Origin: ENR-C587 sp942493235
Lineage (GTDB): Bacteria; Bacteroidota; Ignavibacteria; Kapaibacteriales; UBA2268
Assembly (NCBI GenBank): GCA_942493235.1
Contig: OW818676.1
Coordinates: 2,852,001 to 2,916,000, forward strand
Length of the DNA: 64,000 nucleotides
Direction of reading: 5' to 3'
Shown: positions 9,377-17,870 of the stretch, piece after piece
How the letters are laid out: each line of letters starts with the position of its first letter
Numbering within the stretch: position 1 is the first letter of the stretch
Translations under genes and position numbers: made by a program
The notes under the pieces: generated by a model
What the model saw: only the letters and a program-made list of their open reading frames with translations
Databases searched by the model: none
Told to the model about the DNA's origin: nothing

Positions 9377-9393
9377 ATTAAACCTTTAAATAA

Positions 9394-10377
9394 TTAGAAA
9401 GTTCTTTTGTTTAGCGAATTCAGCATTTCACCTAACATCTCGGTATATTCATTTTGATTCAGATTAGCTAAGGCAATATGAGCATTTCTAAGATGAGTTT
9501 CAATTTCATTTTGAGCAATATCAAAAACGCCGAGTTTCTGCATTATGTCTTTTACTTTGGGTACATATTCTTGAGAAAGCCCGTTATTTTCAAAAAATTT
9601 ATTAATAAGCTCAATATCCGCGGCTTCGGTAACTAATTCTTTTGTTTTTAGAATAATAAAAGTTTTTTTACCTTCAATAATATCTTCTCCGATACTTTTG
9701 CCGAGTTTAGCTTGGTCTGCGGTTATGTCTAATACATCATCTTGAATTTGGAAAGCAATACCAAGACCATAAGCATAGTCATTTAGAGCTTTTAATTGAT
9801 TTGCATCGGCATTAGCTGCCAGCCCGCCAAGTATTGCACATGCTTGTAATAGAGCCGAAGTTTTTTTACTAATCATAAGGATATAATCATCTACGGAAAC
9901 ATCTTTTTTGGAATTAAACTGCATATCATACGCCTGCCCCTCGCAAACTTCAATTAAAGAAGTTGAGAGAGCTTCTACCATACGAGGATAATTCGGATTA
10001 TCAATATATTTATTTAGTGCACGATAGGAATACCCTACCATTACATCACCGGATAGAATCGCAGCCGGCTCGTCCCATTTGATATGAATAGTGTCTCTAC
10101 CCCTGCGAATAGGCGAATTATCCATAATATCATCATGAACTAAAGTAAAATTATGCATAATTTCTATTGCAGCTGCCGCATCTAATGCGTAAAGCGGGTC
10201 TTGACCGATGGCAGCACAAGCAAACATAGTTAATACCGGACGTATTCTTTTGCCTCCTGCTTCCATGATATAACTAAAAGGTTCATATAATACCTTTGGC
10301 TCAAAAGTAGGTATTATTTCAAGGAATTTATCCTCTACTTTTTGCAATAAATTAGTATAAGAGTCATTATAATTCAT
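9394..10377 (-). CDS. ispB: Polyprenyl diphosphate synthase
   Basis: 327-residue all-helical trans-prenyltransferase that condenses isopentenyl diphosphate with allylic diphosphates, giving chains for quinones or carriers. Both Asp-rich motifs are present: HDDIMD (Asp 82, 83, 86) followed by RRGRDT, and QDDVLD (Asp 213, 214, 217). GGKRIRP near residue 41 binds the IPP phosphate. Tyr and Ala residues occupy the positions just upstream of the first motif, but product length (C15 to C40) cannot be fixed by reading. An AAGGA Shine-Dalgarno precedes ATG 10377. It lies 20 bp after the permease gene and 17 bp before addB. Confidence 0.93.
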   Translation of the reverse strand: MNYNDSYTNLLQKVEDKFLEIIPTFEPKVLYEPFSYIMEAGGKRIRPVLTMFACAAIGQDPLYALDAAAAIEIMHNFTLVHDDIMDNSPIRRGRDTIHIKWDEPAAILSGDVMVGYSYRALNKYIDNPNYPRMVEALSTSLIEVCEGQAYDMQFNSKKDVSVDDYILMISKKTSALLQACAILGGLAANADANQLKALNDYAYGLGIAFQIQDDVLDITADQAKLGKSIGEDIIEGKKTFIILKTKELVTEAADIELINKFFENNGLSQEYVPKVKDIMQKLGVFDIAQNEIETHLRNAHIALANLNQNEYTEMLGEMLNSLNKRTF

Positions 10378-10397
10378 AATCTATCCTTTTATTAATA

Positions 10398-11690
10398 TTA
10401 ATTGTTTTTGATAAAATTTGTAATGTCTTGCTTTGATGCAATTCTTGAAGGTATAATAGTCGAAATATATGCTATAAGTATTGCAAAAATATTAATTCCA
10501 AGTACATAATAATAATCAATACTGACCGGAATCGCATCAATCAAGTATTTATGAGTGTCTAATTTAAACCAACTGAAATTCATCTGTCCATAGCAGAAAC
10601 CGAGCCCCAGAATCGTGCCGTAATATGCAGACATCAGCCCAATCATAGTGCCTTCTGTAGTAAAGATTTTTCTGATTGATGAATTTTCGGCACCGATTGC
10701 CTTTAGTACAGAAATGTCTCTTTGCTTTTCGACTACTGTCATAGTCAGAGAAGCCAATAAATTAAATACTGCAATTACAATAATCAGAGATAGCACAATA
10801 AATACCATTAATCTTTCTAATTTCATTACATTAAAAATATCACTGTGCAGGTCGTACCAAGTTTGAATTTTAGCTTCAGGAAAGATGACTTTTAATTTAT
10901 CTTTGAAATCGTCTAAAACATTTAAGTTTTTTAATTTAATGTCTATTGAGCTTACACCATTTGAATTTTTTGTAAATAACTGATCTTTAAGTGAAATATC
11001 GGCAAAGCAGATACTTTCGTCGTATTCTTTGGAATTGGATATAAACAGACCACTTACATAAAAAGGTAATTCTTGGTTTGTATTCATCTGCTTGATAGAG
11101 CTTTCAATTAAATCAGGCGATAGTGCATAGATAGTATCGTCCGGCAGCACGTCTAATCGTTCGGATACTCCGCTGCCCATTACTATAGAGCTAATATTAG
11201 GATTAGAAAAATCAAATTTACCTGTAACAATTGTTTTGATTATTCCAGCCGAATATTTGTAATTCTTTGTATCAAGTAGAATCAATTCTGATGCCTGCAT
11301 AGAATTAGAATTCTGAAGAATTATTTTACCTTGATATGTTTCAGAATACGCATCGATTTCTTTATAATTTCTGATAATAGATACTATATTGTCCGAACTA
11401 ATTTTATTTGCATCATAGCTGATTCTAATATGTGGGTCGAAGCCGATGATTTGACTTTCCGCAAATTTCTGGAATCCGTTAAATATAGACAAAACAGCTA
11501 TTAATGCAGCTATACCTAAGGTAATCCCCAATGATGAAATAATTGTTATAATAGTAATAAAGTTAAATTCCCTACGAAAAGTAAATACATAGCGATTTGC
11601 TATCATATATTCGTATCGTTTGTTTATCAATAAAAAAAACAAAGCTGAGGGATTTATTATATATTTGATGATATTTTTAATAATTTGCAT
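10398..11690 (-). CDS. lolE: LolC/LolE-type FtsX permease
   Basis: 430 residues with the MacB/LolCE layout. A short cytoplasmic N-terminus leads to TM1 (about 45-70, ITIISSLGITLGIAALIAVL). A large periplasmic domain follows (about 75-275), then three C-terminal helices (about 288-315, 335-360, 390-415) forming the FtsX domain, with the coupling-region sequence EKQRDISVLKAIGA. LolCE with the ATPase LolD releases lipoproteins from the inner membrane to LolA. No lolD is adjacent, so the substrate assignment rests on family resemblance. First gene of the three-gene minus-strand operon; divergent from the pseudouridine synthase gene with 132 bp between. Confidence 0.85.
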   Translation of the reverse strand: MQIIKNIIKYIINPSALFFLLINKRYEYMIANRYVFTFRREFNFITIITIISSLGITLGIAALIAVLSIFNGFQKFAESQIIGFDPHIRISYDANKISSDNIVSIIRNYKEIDAYSETYQGKIILQNSNSMQASELILLDTKNYKYSAGIIKTIVTGKFDFSNPNISSIVMGSGVSERLDVLPDDTIYALSPDLIESSIKQMNTNQELPFYVSGLFISNSKEYDESICFADISLKDQLFTKNSNGVSSIDIKLKNLNVLDDFKDKLKVIFPEAKIQTWYDLHSDIFNVMKLERLMVFIVLSLIIVIAVFNLLASLTMTVVEKQRDISVLKAIGAENSSIRKIFTTEGTMIGLMSAYYGTILGLGFCYGQMNFSWFKLDTHKYLIDAIPVSIDYYYVLGINIFAILIAYISTIIPSRIASKQDITNFIKNN

Positions 11691-11822
11691 ATTAGTATAA
11701 AATTATTTTTGAAGTATTTCGTTAAACAACTTCTATATTTTACAATATAAATAAATTATCAGTGCTTATTAAAAACTGTAAAATATGCTTTTTTTACAAA
11801 AATATAAAATTAACACTTTAAA

Positions 11823-12677
11823 ATGAGAAAAACTACAAATTTAATTAAAAAAGACGCTAAAAATGAAAGAGTAAAACCTACTCATTCTAAATCAGCTTTT
11901 AAAAAAGATAAGCCTATTGAGAAAAAGCCTTCTACAGGTGGCAAGAGAGCTAAAGATGAGAAAAGCGTTCTTATTCGTTTAAATAAATATATTGCGGACT
12001 CGGGGTATTGCTCCCGCCGTAAAGCTGATGATTTAATTGCTGCCGGAAAAGTTAAAGTCAACGGTTCGATAATTGTTGACTTGGGGACACGTATTGCTCC
12101 AGATGCAAATGTTACTGTCGGTGGCGACCCTATCAGCTATTATATTAAGCATAAGTATATATTGATGAATAAACCTAAAGATGTAATCACTACTACAAGT
12201 GATGAATTAGGTAGAGAAACAGTGATGGATATGATACGCACTACAGACAGACTTTTTCCCGTTGGCAGGTTAGATCGCAATACTACAGGCTGTTTATTGA
12301 TTACCAATGATGGAGATATTGCTTACAGGCTTACTCATCCGAGCTTTGAAGTAGAAAGAGTTTATTTGGTCGGTTTAGATAAAGTATTATCTTTTAAAGA
12401 TGCTGAACATATTTCTACCGGTGTTGAATTAGAAGATGGCAAAACCGGCACCTGCGAATTATATATTAATCCCAAAGATAGAACCGAAGTAACAATTTCT
12501 TTAAAAGAAGGTAGAAATAGAGAAGTAAGACGTATCTTTGAAGCATTGGGTTATGAAGTAAAAAAACTTCACAGGAAATTTTTTGCTACTCTTAGTGTTA
12601 GCGGTATGAAACGCGGTGAATTCAGGCATTTGACTGCTAAAGAAATAGCTGAATTGAGAAAGTATTGCAAGGTATAA
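11823..12677 (+). CDS. rluB: RsuA/RluB/RluF-family rRNA pseudouridine synthase
   Basis: 284 residues. A Lys-rich tail (1-45) precedes an S4 RNA-binding domain (about 48-95, RLNKYIADSGYCSRRKAD). The catalytic domain carries GRLDRNTTGCLLITNDGD with the catalytic Asp151. EGRNREVRRIFEALG is the conserved C-terminal RNA-binding motif of this subfamily. It isomerises one uridine in 23S (RluB/RluF) or 16S (RsuA) rRNA; the basic N-terminal tail and length fit RluB best but do not prove the target. There is no evident Shine-Dalgarno; the ATG follows a very AT-rich leader. Confidence 0.93.
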   Translation: MRKTTNLIKKDAKNERVKPTHSKSAFKKDKPIEKKPSTGGKRAKDEKSVLIRLNKYIADSGYCSRRKADDLIAAGKVKVNGSIIVDLGTRIAPDANVTVGGDPISYYIKHKYILMNKPKDVITTTSDELGRETVMDMIRTTDRLFPVGRLDRNTTGCLLITNDGDIAYRLTHPSFEVERVYLVGLDKVLSFKDAEHISTGVELEDGKTGTCELYINPKDRTEVTISLKEGRNREVRRIFEALGYEVKKLHRKFFATLSVSGMKRGEFRHLTAKEIAELRKYCKV

Positions 12678-12805
12678 TACTAATTATTTAAATAATTAAT
12701 GGAAATTTTAATAAAAATTTAGTAATTCTAAAATATTTCTTTTTTATTTTTGAAAAGTTTCATAATTTTGGGTACTAAACAATTACATTTTAAAACTGGT
12801 TGAAT

Positions 12806-13276
12806 ATGAAGAAACATCTTATACTAATATTGATAGCAGTTACTATATTTACTTTTCCAGGCAATGCTCAAGATACTCAATTGCCGGGTGCAGGTACTAA
12901 GTCAAGTTTTATCAATGTACCGCCTGAATTAGAAAATAAATGTAATGATTTCTTTGACTTATTATCTAAGTCAGAAATCAAAAAAGCATTTGACGGATTA
13001 CTTAATAATAGTCCAATTAAAAATAAAGAAGAGCAGATTAATAACTTGATTGAGCAGACTAAACAATCAATCGTTCTTTATGGTAAAATTACTAATTCCG
13101 AATCCGTTAGCTCGGAGACTGCATCTAACTCCTTAATTAGACTCAGATATTTAGCAGTTCATAATAATTATCCTATGCGATGGATATTTACTTACTATAA
13201 ATCACCGAAATTTGGTTGGATTGTTATCAATGTGAAATTAGATGACCTTAGCGAATACTTCTTCTCCGATCAATAG
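12806..13276 (+). CDS. Small exported protein of unknown function
   Basis: 156 residues from ATG 12806 (a TTG at 12800 would add two). The N-terminus is a signal peptide (MKKHLILILIAVTIFTF, cleavage probably after GNA). The mature part has NKCNDFFDLLSKSEIKKAFDGLL and ends with an RWIFTYYKSPKFGWIVINVKLDD segment. That is the pattern of small NTF2/DUF4864-like periplasmic proteins (alpha helices then a bent sheet), a resemblance and not an identification. Monocistronic: it is followed by a strong terminator. Confidence 0.75.
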   Translation: MKKHLILILIAVTIFTFPGNAQDTQLPGAGTKSSFINVPPELENKCNDFFDLLSKSEIKKAFDGLLNNSPIKNKEEQINNLIEQTKQSIVLYGKITNSESVSSETASNSLIRLRYLAVHNNYPMRWIFTYYKSPKFGWIVINVKLDDLSEYFFSDQ

Positions 13277-13308
13277 AAACGTTTATAATATAATAATTAA
13301 AAATTATA

Positions 13309-13339
13309 AAAAAGCCGTGATTCTGTTACGGCTTTTTTT
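13309..13339 (+). terminator. Rho-independent terminator
   Basis: AAAAGCCGT and ACGGCTTTT form a stem around an 8-9-nt loop, followed by a run of seven T. Placed 33 bp after the stop of the small exported protein gene. Confidence 0.88.
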
Positions 13340-13440
13340 GTAAATGTAGTTGATTTTCAGAATTTAACGAGTTTTGTAAGCAAAAATAATTATATAATAA
13401 GTCTGTTGCAACCCTATATAATTTTCATTTCTCATTTATT

Positions 13441-13466
13441 CAACCCTACGGTTAACCGTTGGGTTG
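13441..13466. repeat. 26-bp palindrome, CAACC...GGTTG type
   Basis: CAACCCTACGGTTAACCGTTGGGTTG region: an inverted repeat whose two halves pair around a central GGTTAACC. A similar palindrome with the same flanking 'acttatcaacc/gataagcactt' context is at 45830-45855. The rest of this 360-bp gap is AT-rich with no other recognisable element. Confidence 0.7.
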
Positions 13467-13636
13467 ATAAGCACTTAGAAGTATAAAAATCTTTAATATA
13501 TTAGCAGTAAATAAATATTTTGGACTTTTGCAATAGGCTAAATTTGTAATATATTCAAAATAATTCTTTTCATTTAGTTTTAAATTTTATATTTTAGGGT
13601 TCATTGTTGTACATTCACTTTTATATAGAGGGCATT

Positions 13637-14197
13637 ATGTCTATAGAAGTAATAATTATCATCAGCGTAGCATTAATATTGATTTTAATGTTTAACTCAC
13701 TTATTTCTAAAAAGAATCAAGTAAATAATGCTTTTGCCAGCATTGACGTTTATCTGAAGAAGAGATACGATTTAATCCCGAATTTAGTAGCAGCAGTTCA
13801 AAATTATATGAATTACGAAATTAAAATTTTAACTGAGATCACGGCTTTAAGAACAAAAGCTATTAACGGAAATCTCACTAATGAAGAGAAAATCGATATA
13901 AATAATAAATTATCTAATTCGTTACATCAAATAAATATTGCAGTAGAAAATTATCCGGATATTAAAGCCTCAACAAATTTCCTTCAGTTACAAGCCTCCC
14001 TAAACGATATCGAAGAGCAACTATCGGCTGCTCGTAGAGCTTATAATGCTTCGGTTAACTCTTATAACAACGCCGTGCAGATGTTCCCAACTAATCTATT
14101 TGCAATGCTTATGGCTTATAAGCCCAAAAGCTACTTTGAGATAATTGATACTGAAAGGAAAAATATTGACATTAATACTCTCTTTAATAATAAATAG
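13637..14197 (+). CDS. lemA: LemA-family protein
   Basis: 186 residues from ATG 13637, chosen because AGAGGG lies just upstream; a TTG at 13604 would extend it by 11 residues without support. One N-terminal helix (about 4-22) is followed by the LemA signature NQVNNAFASIDVYLKKRYDLIPNLV and an antiparallel helical domain ending NAAVQMFPTNLFA-like (YNNAVQMFPTNLFAMLM). LemA proteins are inner-membrane proteins with a cytoplasmic or periplasmic helical bundle and no defined biochemical activity. It is 8 bp upstream of the DUF3137 gene, a common pairing. Confidence 0.92.
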   Translation: MSIEVIIIISVALILILMFNSLISKKNQVNNAFASIDVYLKKRYDLIPNLVAAVQNYMNYEIKILTEITALRTKAINGNLTNEEKIDINNKLSNSLHQINIAVENYPDIKASTNFLQLQASLNDIEEQLSAARRAYNASVNSYNNAVQMFPTNLFAMLMAYKPKSYFEIIDTERKNIDINTLFNNK

Positions 14198-14205
14198 AGG
14201 ATAAT

Positions 14206-15213
14206 ATGAAAACCCTTGCCGAATTTAAAATATTCTTTTCAACAGAACTACTGCCGGAATTGAGATACCTTGACTCCGAAAGAAAGAAAAGTATATTAAA
14301 AATGTTCAAAAATATTGCAATTTATATGCTTGCTATAATTATATTATTTGCAGTAGGTTTGTTACTTAATAATATGATTTATGACGAATATTTACATCAT
14401 AATACAGCAAATATTCCTCTGACTATTGCTCTGATTGCCTCTATATCTTTGTCTATTCTAATGGTGCAGACATCAAAGAAATATAGACGGCAATTCGTTT
14501 TTAATTTCAAAAGTAGAATTATATCCGGCATAGTTAAATTCATTAATCCGGAATTGACATATTTCCCGAATGATATGATTTCTTCAACAGAATTTACTCG
14601 TTCAAGAATTTTTAAAATTGTACCTAATTTGTTCTATGGTGATGATTTGGTAACCGGGAAAATAGATAAAACCGAATTAGCTTTCTCTGAAATTCACGCA
14701 CTTTATAAATCACATTCTCATAGTGATGAAGATAAAGACAATAAAAAAAGAATATTTGACGGACTCTTTTTTAAAGCGGATTTTCATAAAAATTTCAAAG
14801 GAGAGTATTTTATTTTCCCTGATAAAGCAGAAAAAGCATTTGGGAAAATCGGACAAATTTTTCAAAAATTTAATTCTTCCCGTGGTCAGCTAATCAAATT
14901 GGAAGACCCCGAATTTGAGAAATATTTTGTAGTATATGGTAGCGACCAAGTAGAGGCAAGATATATTTTATCAACCGGAATTATGCAGCGTATTTTAGAA
15001 TTTAGAAAACGTGCCAATAATGATATATTTATATCATTTGTAGATTCTAATATTTACATTGCTATTCCTAAAAATCGAAGACTTTTTGAACCAAAGTACT
15101 ATTCATCGGTTATTGATGAATATAAAGCTACTGAATATTTTTCTGACTTGGAATTGGCTATTTCAATTGTAGAGGAACTAAATTTAAATACTAGAATATG
15201 GAGTAAACAATAG
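14206..15213 (+). CDS. DUF3137 membrane protein
   Basis: 335 residues. Two transmembrane helices (about 38-62 and 70-90) are followed by a cytoplasmic domain with the DUF3137 hallmarks: a FDGLFFKADFHKNFKG strand segment and FEKYFVVYGSDQVEARYILS. The function of the family is unknown; it habitually follows lemA, as here (8-bp gap with GAGG before the ATG), which suggests a membrane complex (inference). The AraC-type gene starts 7 bp after its stop, so the three are probably co-transcribed. Confidence 0.88.
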   Translation: MKTLAEFKIFFSTELLPELRYLDSERKKSILKMFKNIAIYMLAIIILFAVGLLLNNMIYDEYLHHNTANIPLTIALIASISLSILMVQTSKKYRRQFVFNFKSRIISGIVKFINPELTYFPNDMISSTEFTRSRIFKIVPNLFYGDDLVTGKIDKTELAFSEIHALYKSHSHSDEDKDNKKRIFDGLFFKADFHKNFKGEYFIFPDKAEKAFGKIGQIFQKFNSSRGQLIKLEDPEFEKYFVVYGSDQVEARYILSTGIMQRILEFRKRANNDIFISFVDSNIYIAIPKNRRLFEPKYYSSVIDEYKATEYFSDLELAISIVEELNLNTRIWSKQ

Positions 15214-15219
15214 ATATCT

Positions 15220-16047
15220 ATGAATGTCGAAGATGTTATTTATCGAGAGTTTGAGCCTGTTAATTTTTTAAAAGGCTATGTAAAAAAATATTGGTATTTT
15301 AAGTTAAAATCCAACGGCACTATAGCTTTTGAAATTATTCCGGACGGATATTTCGACATATTGATTATGTTTAACAATGGCTCGATTATAGACGTTAAGT
15401 TGACCGGAATATGGGACAAGACAATAACAGTAAATTACAGCTCTGATGTTGAAATTTTCGGTATTAGATTTATGCCCTTGGCTTTAGAAAGCATATATAG
15501 TTTAAGAATTAATGAGTTGCTTAATGATTCCGTTGGGGTTGAACTGAAGGATTTTTGCCTAAACAAAGATTTAATTAACGATAGTATTTATAAAAGTAGT
15601 ATTATTAATATGAGTAGCATTCAAACTAATAATAAGGTAAATATTATTAAATCGGATTTTGCAATATTTGATTATCTTAACAATCATTTTTCTAAGTTGT
15701 TAGCGAATTCGAAAATCAATAATAAAATTAAAAATATATTTGAACTAATAGAATCAAATTCTGGAATTTACTCAATTGCTGATATTTCAAATGAAATCGG
15801 AATTAGCCAACGCCATATACGCAGAATTTGCAATGAGTTACTTGGTATGAGCCCTAAAGACTACTCTCGTATAGTTAGGTTCAGGGAAAATCTTACTATG
15901 AAAAAGTGCGATAATAATGACTTCTATGGGTATTTCGACCAGTCTCATTTTATAAAAGATTTCAAGAGATTTACCGGGACTACACCGCAAAATTTAAATT
16001 TAAATGATGTCCGATTTTTACAATACTATTATTTAAATAATCAGTAA
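15220..16047 (+). CDS. AraC-family transcriptional regulator
   Basis: 275 residues. The N-terminal half (1-150) resembles the DUF6597 sensor domain seen in many AraC-type regulators (GYVKKYWYFKL..EIIPDGYFDILIMF..GIRFMP). The C-terminal DNA-binding domain (about 165-265) has both helix-turn-helix units: ADISNEIGISQRHIRRICNELLG (by position about 180-203) and FDQSHFIKDFKRFTGTTPQ. The start is only 7 bp after the DUF3137 stop and there is no strong Shine-Dalgarno. Likely targets are its own operon or the VOC gene that follows 40 bp downstream. Confidence 0.9.
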   Translation: MNVEDVIYREFEPVNFLKGYVKKYWYFKLKSNGTIAFEIIPDGYFDILIMFNNGSIIDVKLTGIWDKTITVNYSSDVEIFGIRFMPLALESIYSLRINELLNDSVGVELKDFCLNKDLINDSIYKSSIINMSSIQTNNKVNIIKSDFAIFDYLNNHFSKLLANSKINNKIKNIFELIESNSGIYSIADISNEIGISQRHIRRICNELLGMSPKDYSRIVRFRENLTMKKCDNNDFYGYFDQSHFIKDFKRFTGTTPQNLNLNDVRFLQYYYLNNQ

Positions 16048-16087
16048 TTTTGCAATGCAATTTATTGTTTATTTAAAAGGAAAATTG

Positions 16088-16567
16088 ATGAATACTGTTA
16101 AAGTAATGGGTTTCTGCCTGATGGTAGAGGATGTAATGACTTCGAGGAAATTCTATGAAGAACTATTAGATCAAGAAATCGAAATGAATATTAATAACAT
16201 TAATGTGGGTTATAAGGGCGGACTTGCTATCTGGCAAAAGCAATATGCTCACAATTTGATTTTCGGCAAACAGATTATTACTAAAGATAATAATAATTTG
16301 GAGATTTATACAGAAGCTGTCAATATCGAAACTACTTATTCGAAATTTAAAGAGTCGGGTACTAAATTCGTCAATGAAATGATGGTTCAGCCTTGGATGC
16401 AGAAATGCTTCCGAGTATATGACCCTGATAATTTCATAGTAGAAGTTGCCGAATCTATGCCGGACGTTATTATCAGACTACACAAAGAAGGCATGAATAA
16501 TCAAGATATTATTGCTAAAACTATGATGCCCATTGAAATGGTAGATGCTGTACTGAATTCTTTGTAA
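16088..16567 (+). CDS. VOC/glyoxalase-fold protein with helical tail
   Basis: 159 residues from ATG 16088, preceded by AAAAGGAAAA; an ATG at 16055 would add 11 residues in a region that looks like leader. The first 120 residues form a vicinal-oxygen-chelate domain (MGFCLMVEDVMTSRKFYEELL at the start; FRVYDPDNFIVEVAE near the end). The tail LHKEGMNNQDIIAKTMMPIEMV is a short helical motif frequently attached to VOC proteins of this type. Substrate unknown; the AraC regulator upstream suggests inducible detoxification or resistance (inference). Confidence 0.85.
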   Translation: MNTVKVMGFCLMVEDVMTSRKFYEELLDQEIEMNINNINVGYKGGLAIWQKQYAHNLIFGKQIITKDNNNLEIYTEAVNIETTYSKFKESGTKFVNEMMVQPWMQKCFRVYDPDNFIVEVAESMPDVIIRLHKEGMNNQDIIAKTMMPIEMVDAVLNSL

Positions 16568-16574
16568 GGATTTT

Positions 16575-16599
16575 TAATAATAGCAATATAGCTCCTTCA
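16575..16599 (+). repeat. Duplicated left arm of terminator
   Basis: TAATAATAGCAATATAGCTC is repeated at 16646-16665 and continues with CTTCA in both copies. Here the matching right arm of the terminator hairpin is absent, so this looks like a partial duplication of the terminator's left side. Confidence 0.7.
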
Positions 16600-16659
16600 T
16601 ATAAAATCACGATTTATTTGCTTTTACTAATGACTTACATTATATTAATAATAGCAATA

Positions 16660-16702
16660 TAGCTCCTTCACAAAACAAATATTTGCGAAGGAGCTTTTTT
16701 TA
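16660..16702 (+). terminator. Rho-independent terminator
   Basis: AGCTCCTTC..GAAGGAGCT stem with loop about 16671-16685 and a T7 run at 16695-16701. It ends the lemA-to-VOC transcript. Confidence 0.85.
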
Positions 16703-16770
16703 ATTAACAATTTTGTAAATGCTTTTTCGTGTTTTTAATAGTTATTTATAGATATAAGGACTTAATTCTT

Positions 16771-17478
16771 ATGAATACTATATTACATAAAGCCGAAACC
16801 AGAGGGTTTGCAAATCATGGCTGGCTTAAATCTTTTCACACATTCAGCTTTGCAAATTATTATAATCCCGAGAGAATGCGTTTTGGTACTTTAAGAGTAC
16901 TAAACGACGACACTATAGATGCTTCTAAAGGATTTGATACTCATCCTCATGAAAATATGGAAATCATCTCTATCCCATTAGAAGGAGACTTAGAGCATAA
17001 AGATTCTATGGGCAACGTCTCTATCATCAAAAAAGGCGATGTTCAGGTGATGAGTGCCGGAACCGGCATTATGCACAGTGAATATAATTATAATAATGAC
17101 CGAATCGGCAAATTTCTTCAAATTTGGATCTATCCCAACAAAAAAGGTGTTGAGCCACGATATGGACAAATTACCATTAACTCTGAAAAAAACAAATTAA
17201 TACAAATACTCTCTCCCTCACCCGACGATGAAGGAGTTTGGATTCATCAGAATGCTTGGTTTAATCTCGGTAATTTCGATGCAGAGCAGACTTTTAAATA
17301 CATTCTTAGAAATAATAATAACGGAGTCTATGTCTTTGTTATTAGTGGACAAATTCAAGTTGCTGATATTGAATTGAAAATTCGAGATGGACTCGGCATC
17401 ACTGATACCGATTTAATATCCTTTAAAACTATCAGTGAAACCGAAGTATTGATAATGGAAGTACCTATGAATGTTTAA
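16771..17478 (+). CDS. Pirin-family cupin protein
   Basis: 235 residues from ATG 16771, with AAGGA upstream; an ATG at 16729 would add 14 hydrophobic residues unlike pirins. Bicupin of the YhhW/pirin type: HTFSFANYYNPERMRFGTLRVLNDD, the metal-ligand motif THPHENMEI (two His), and GTGIMHSEYN (third His and Glu). Related proteins show quercetinase activity or act as redox sensors; the substrate here is unknown. It stands alone between a terminator and a 300-bp repeat. Confidence 0.92.
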   Translation: MNTILHKAETRGFANHGWLKSFHTFSFANYYNPERMRFGTLRVLNDDTIDASKGFDTHPHENMEIISIPLEGDLEHKDSMGNVSIIKKGDVQVMSAGTGIMHSEYNYNNDRIGKFLQIWIYPNKKGVEPRYGQITINSEKNKLIQILSPSPDDEGVWIHQNAWFNLGNFDAEQTFKYILRNNNNGVYVFVISGQIQVADIELKIRDGLGITDTDLISFKTISETEVLIMEVPMNV

Positions 17479-17492
17479 TTAAATAGGGTCAT

Positions 17493-17790
17493 CGCTATTT
17501 TAAGTGGGTTAACAAATAATTGTTATTAGTATAAAGAAAATCCTTATATATCAAATATTGATTTATGATATCTTTTTGGATAAATACCATTGAGTTTAAT
17601 TTTTTACTCCGTTAGGAGTTAAACGTCGGTAATATAATGAGATACTCCACCAGCACTATCTTCTTTTAACAACAAATGAGAAGTAAAAGTGTGGTCACTA
17701 AACGATGTTTATTACCGATATTCAACAGCTAATGCAGTTGTAAGAAAGATTTCTTTATTTGCTTACCCACACATAATAGCGAAGAACCTT
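17493..17790. repeat. Structured repeat, copy A (about 300 bp)
   Basis: Matches 24322-24620 over nearly its full length and 24634-24873 over about 240 bp. In order it has: an AT-rich arm with TATATATCAAATATTGAT; the palindrome ACTCCGTTAGGAGT (17606-17619); GTCGGTAAT, which pairs with ATTACCGAT about 90 bp later; an inner CACTATCTTCTTTT / GAGAAGTAAAAGTG pair; the palindrome CAACAGCTAATGCAGTTG (17723-17740); and a conserved ACACATAATAGCGAAGAAC tail. It fills the 392-bp gap before the next gene. Confidence 0.85.
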
Positions 17791-17870
17791 TAAATTAACT
17801 GAAACAAACTCCGAATTTATGTTTTATTGATAATGTATGGAAATTTAATATAAAATTTTGGAGATGTACT

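Noticed and set aside
12763..12770. TAATTTTG, a possible -7 element upstream of the small exported protein gene
   Set aside because: No TTTG at the required distance upstream, so the match could be chance in AT-rich sequence.
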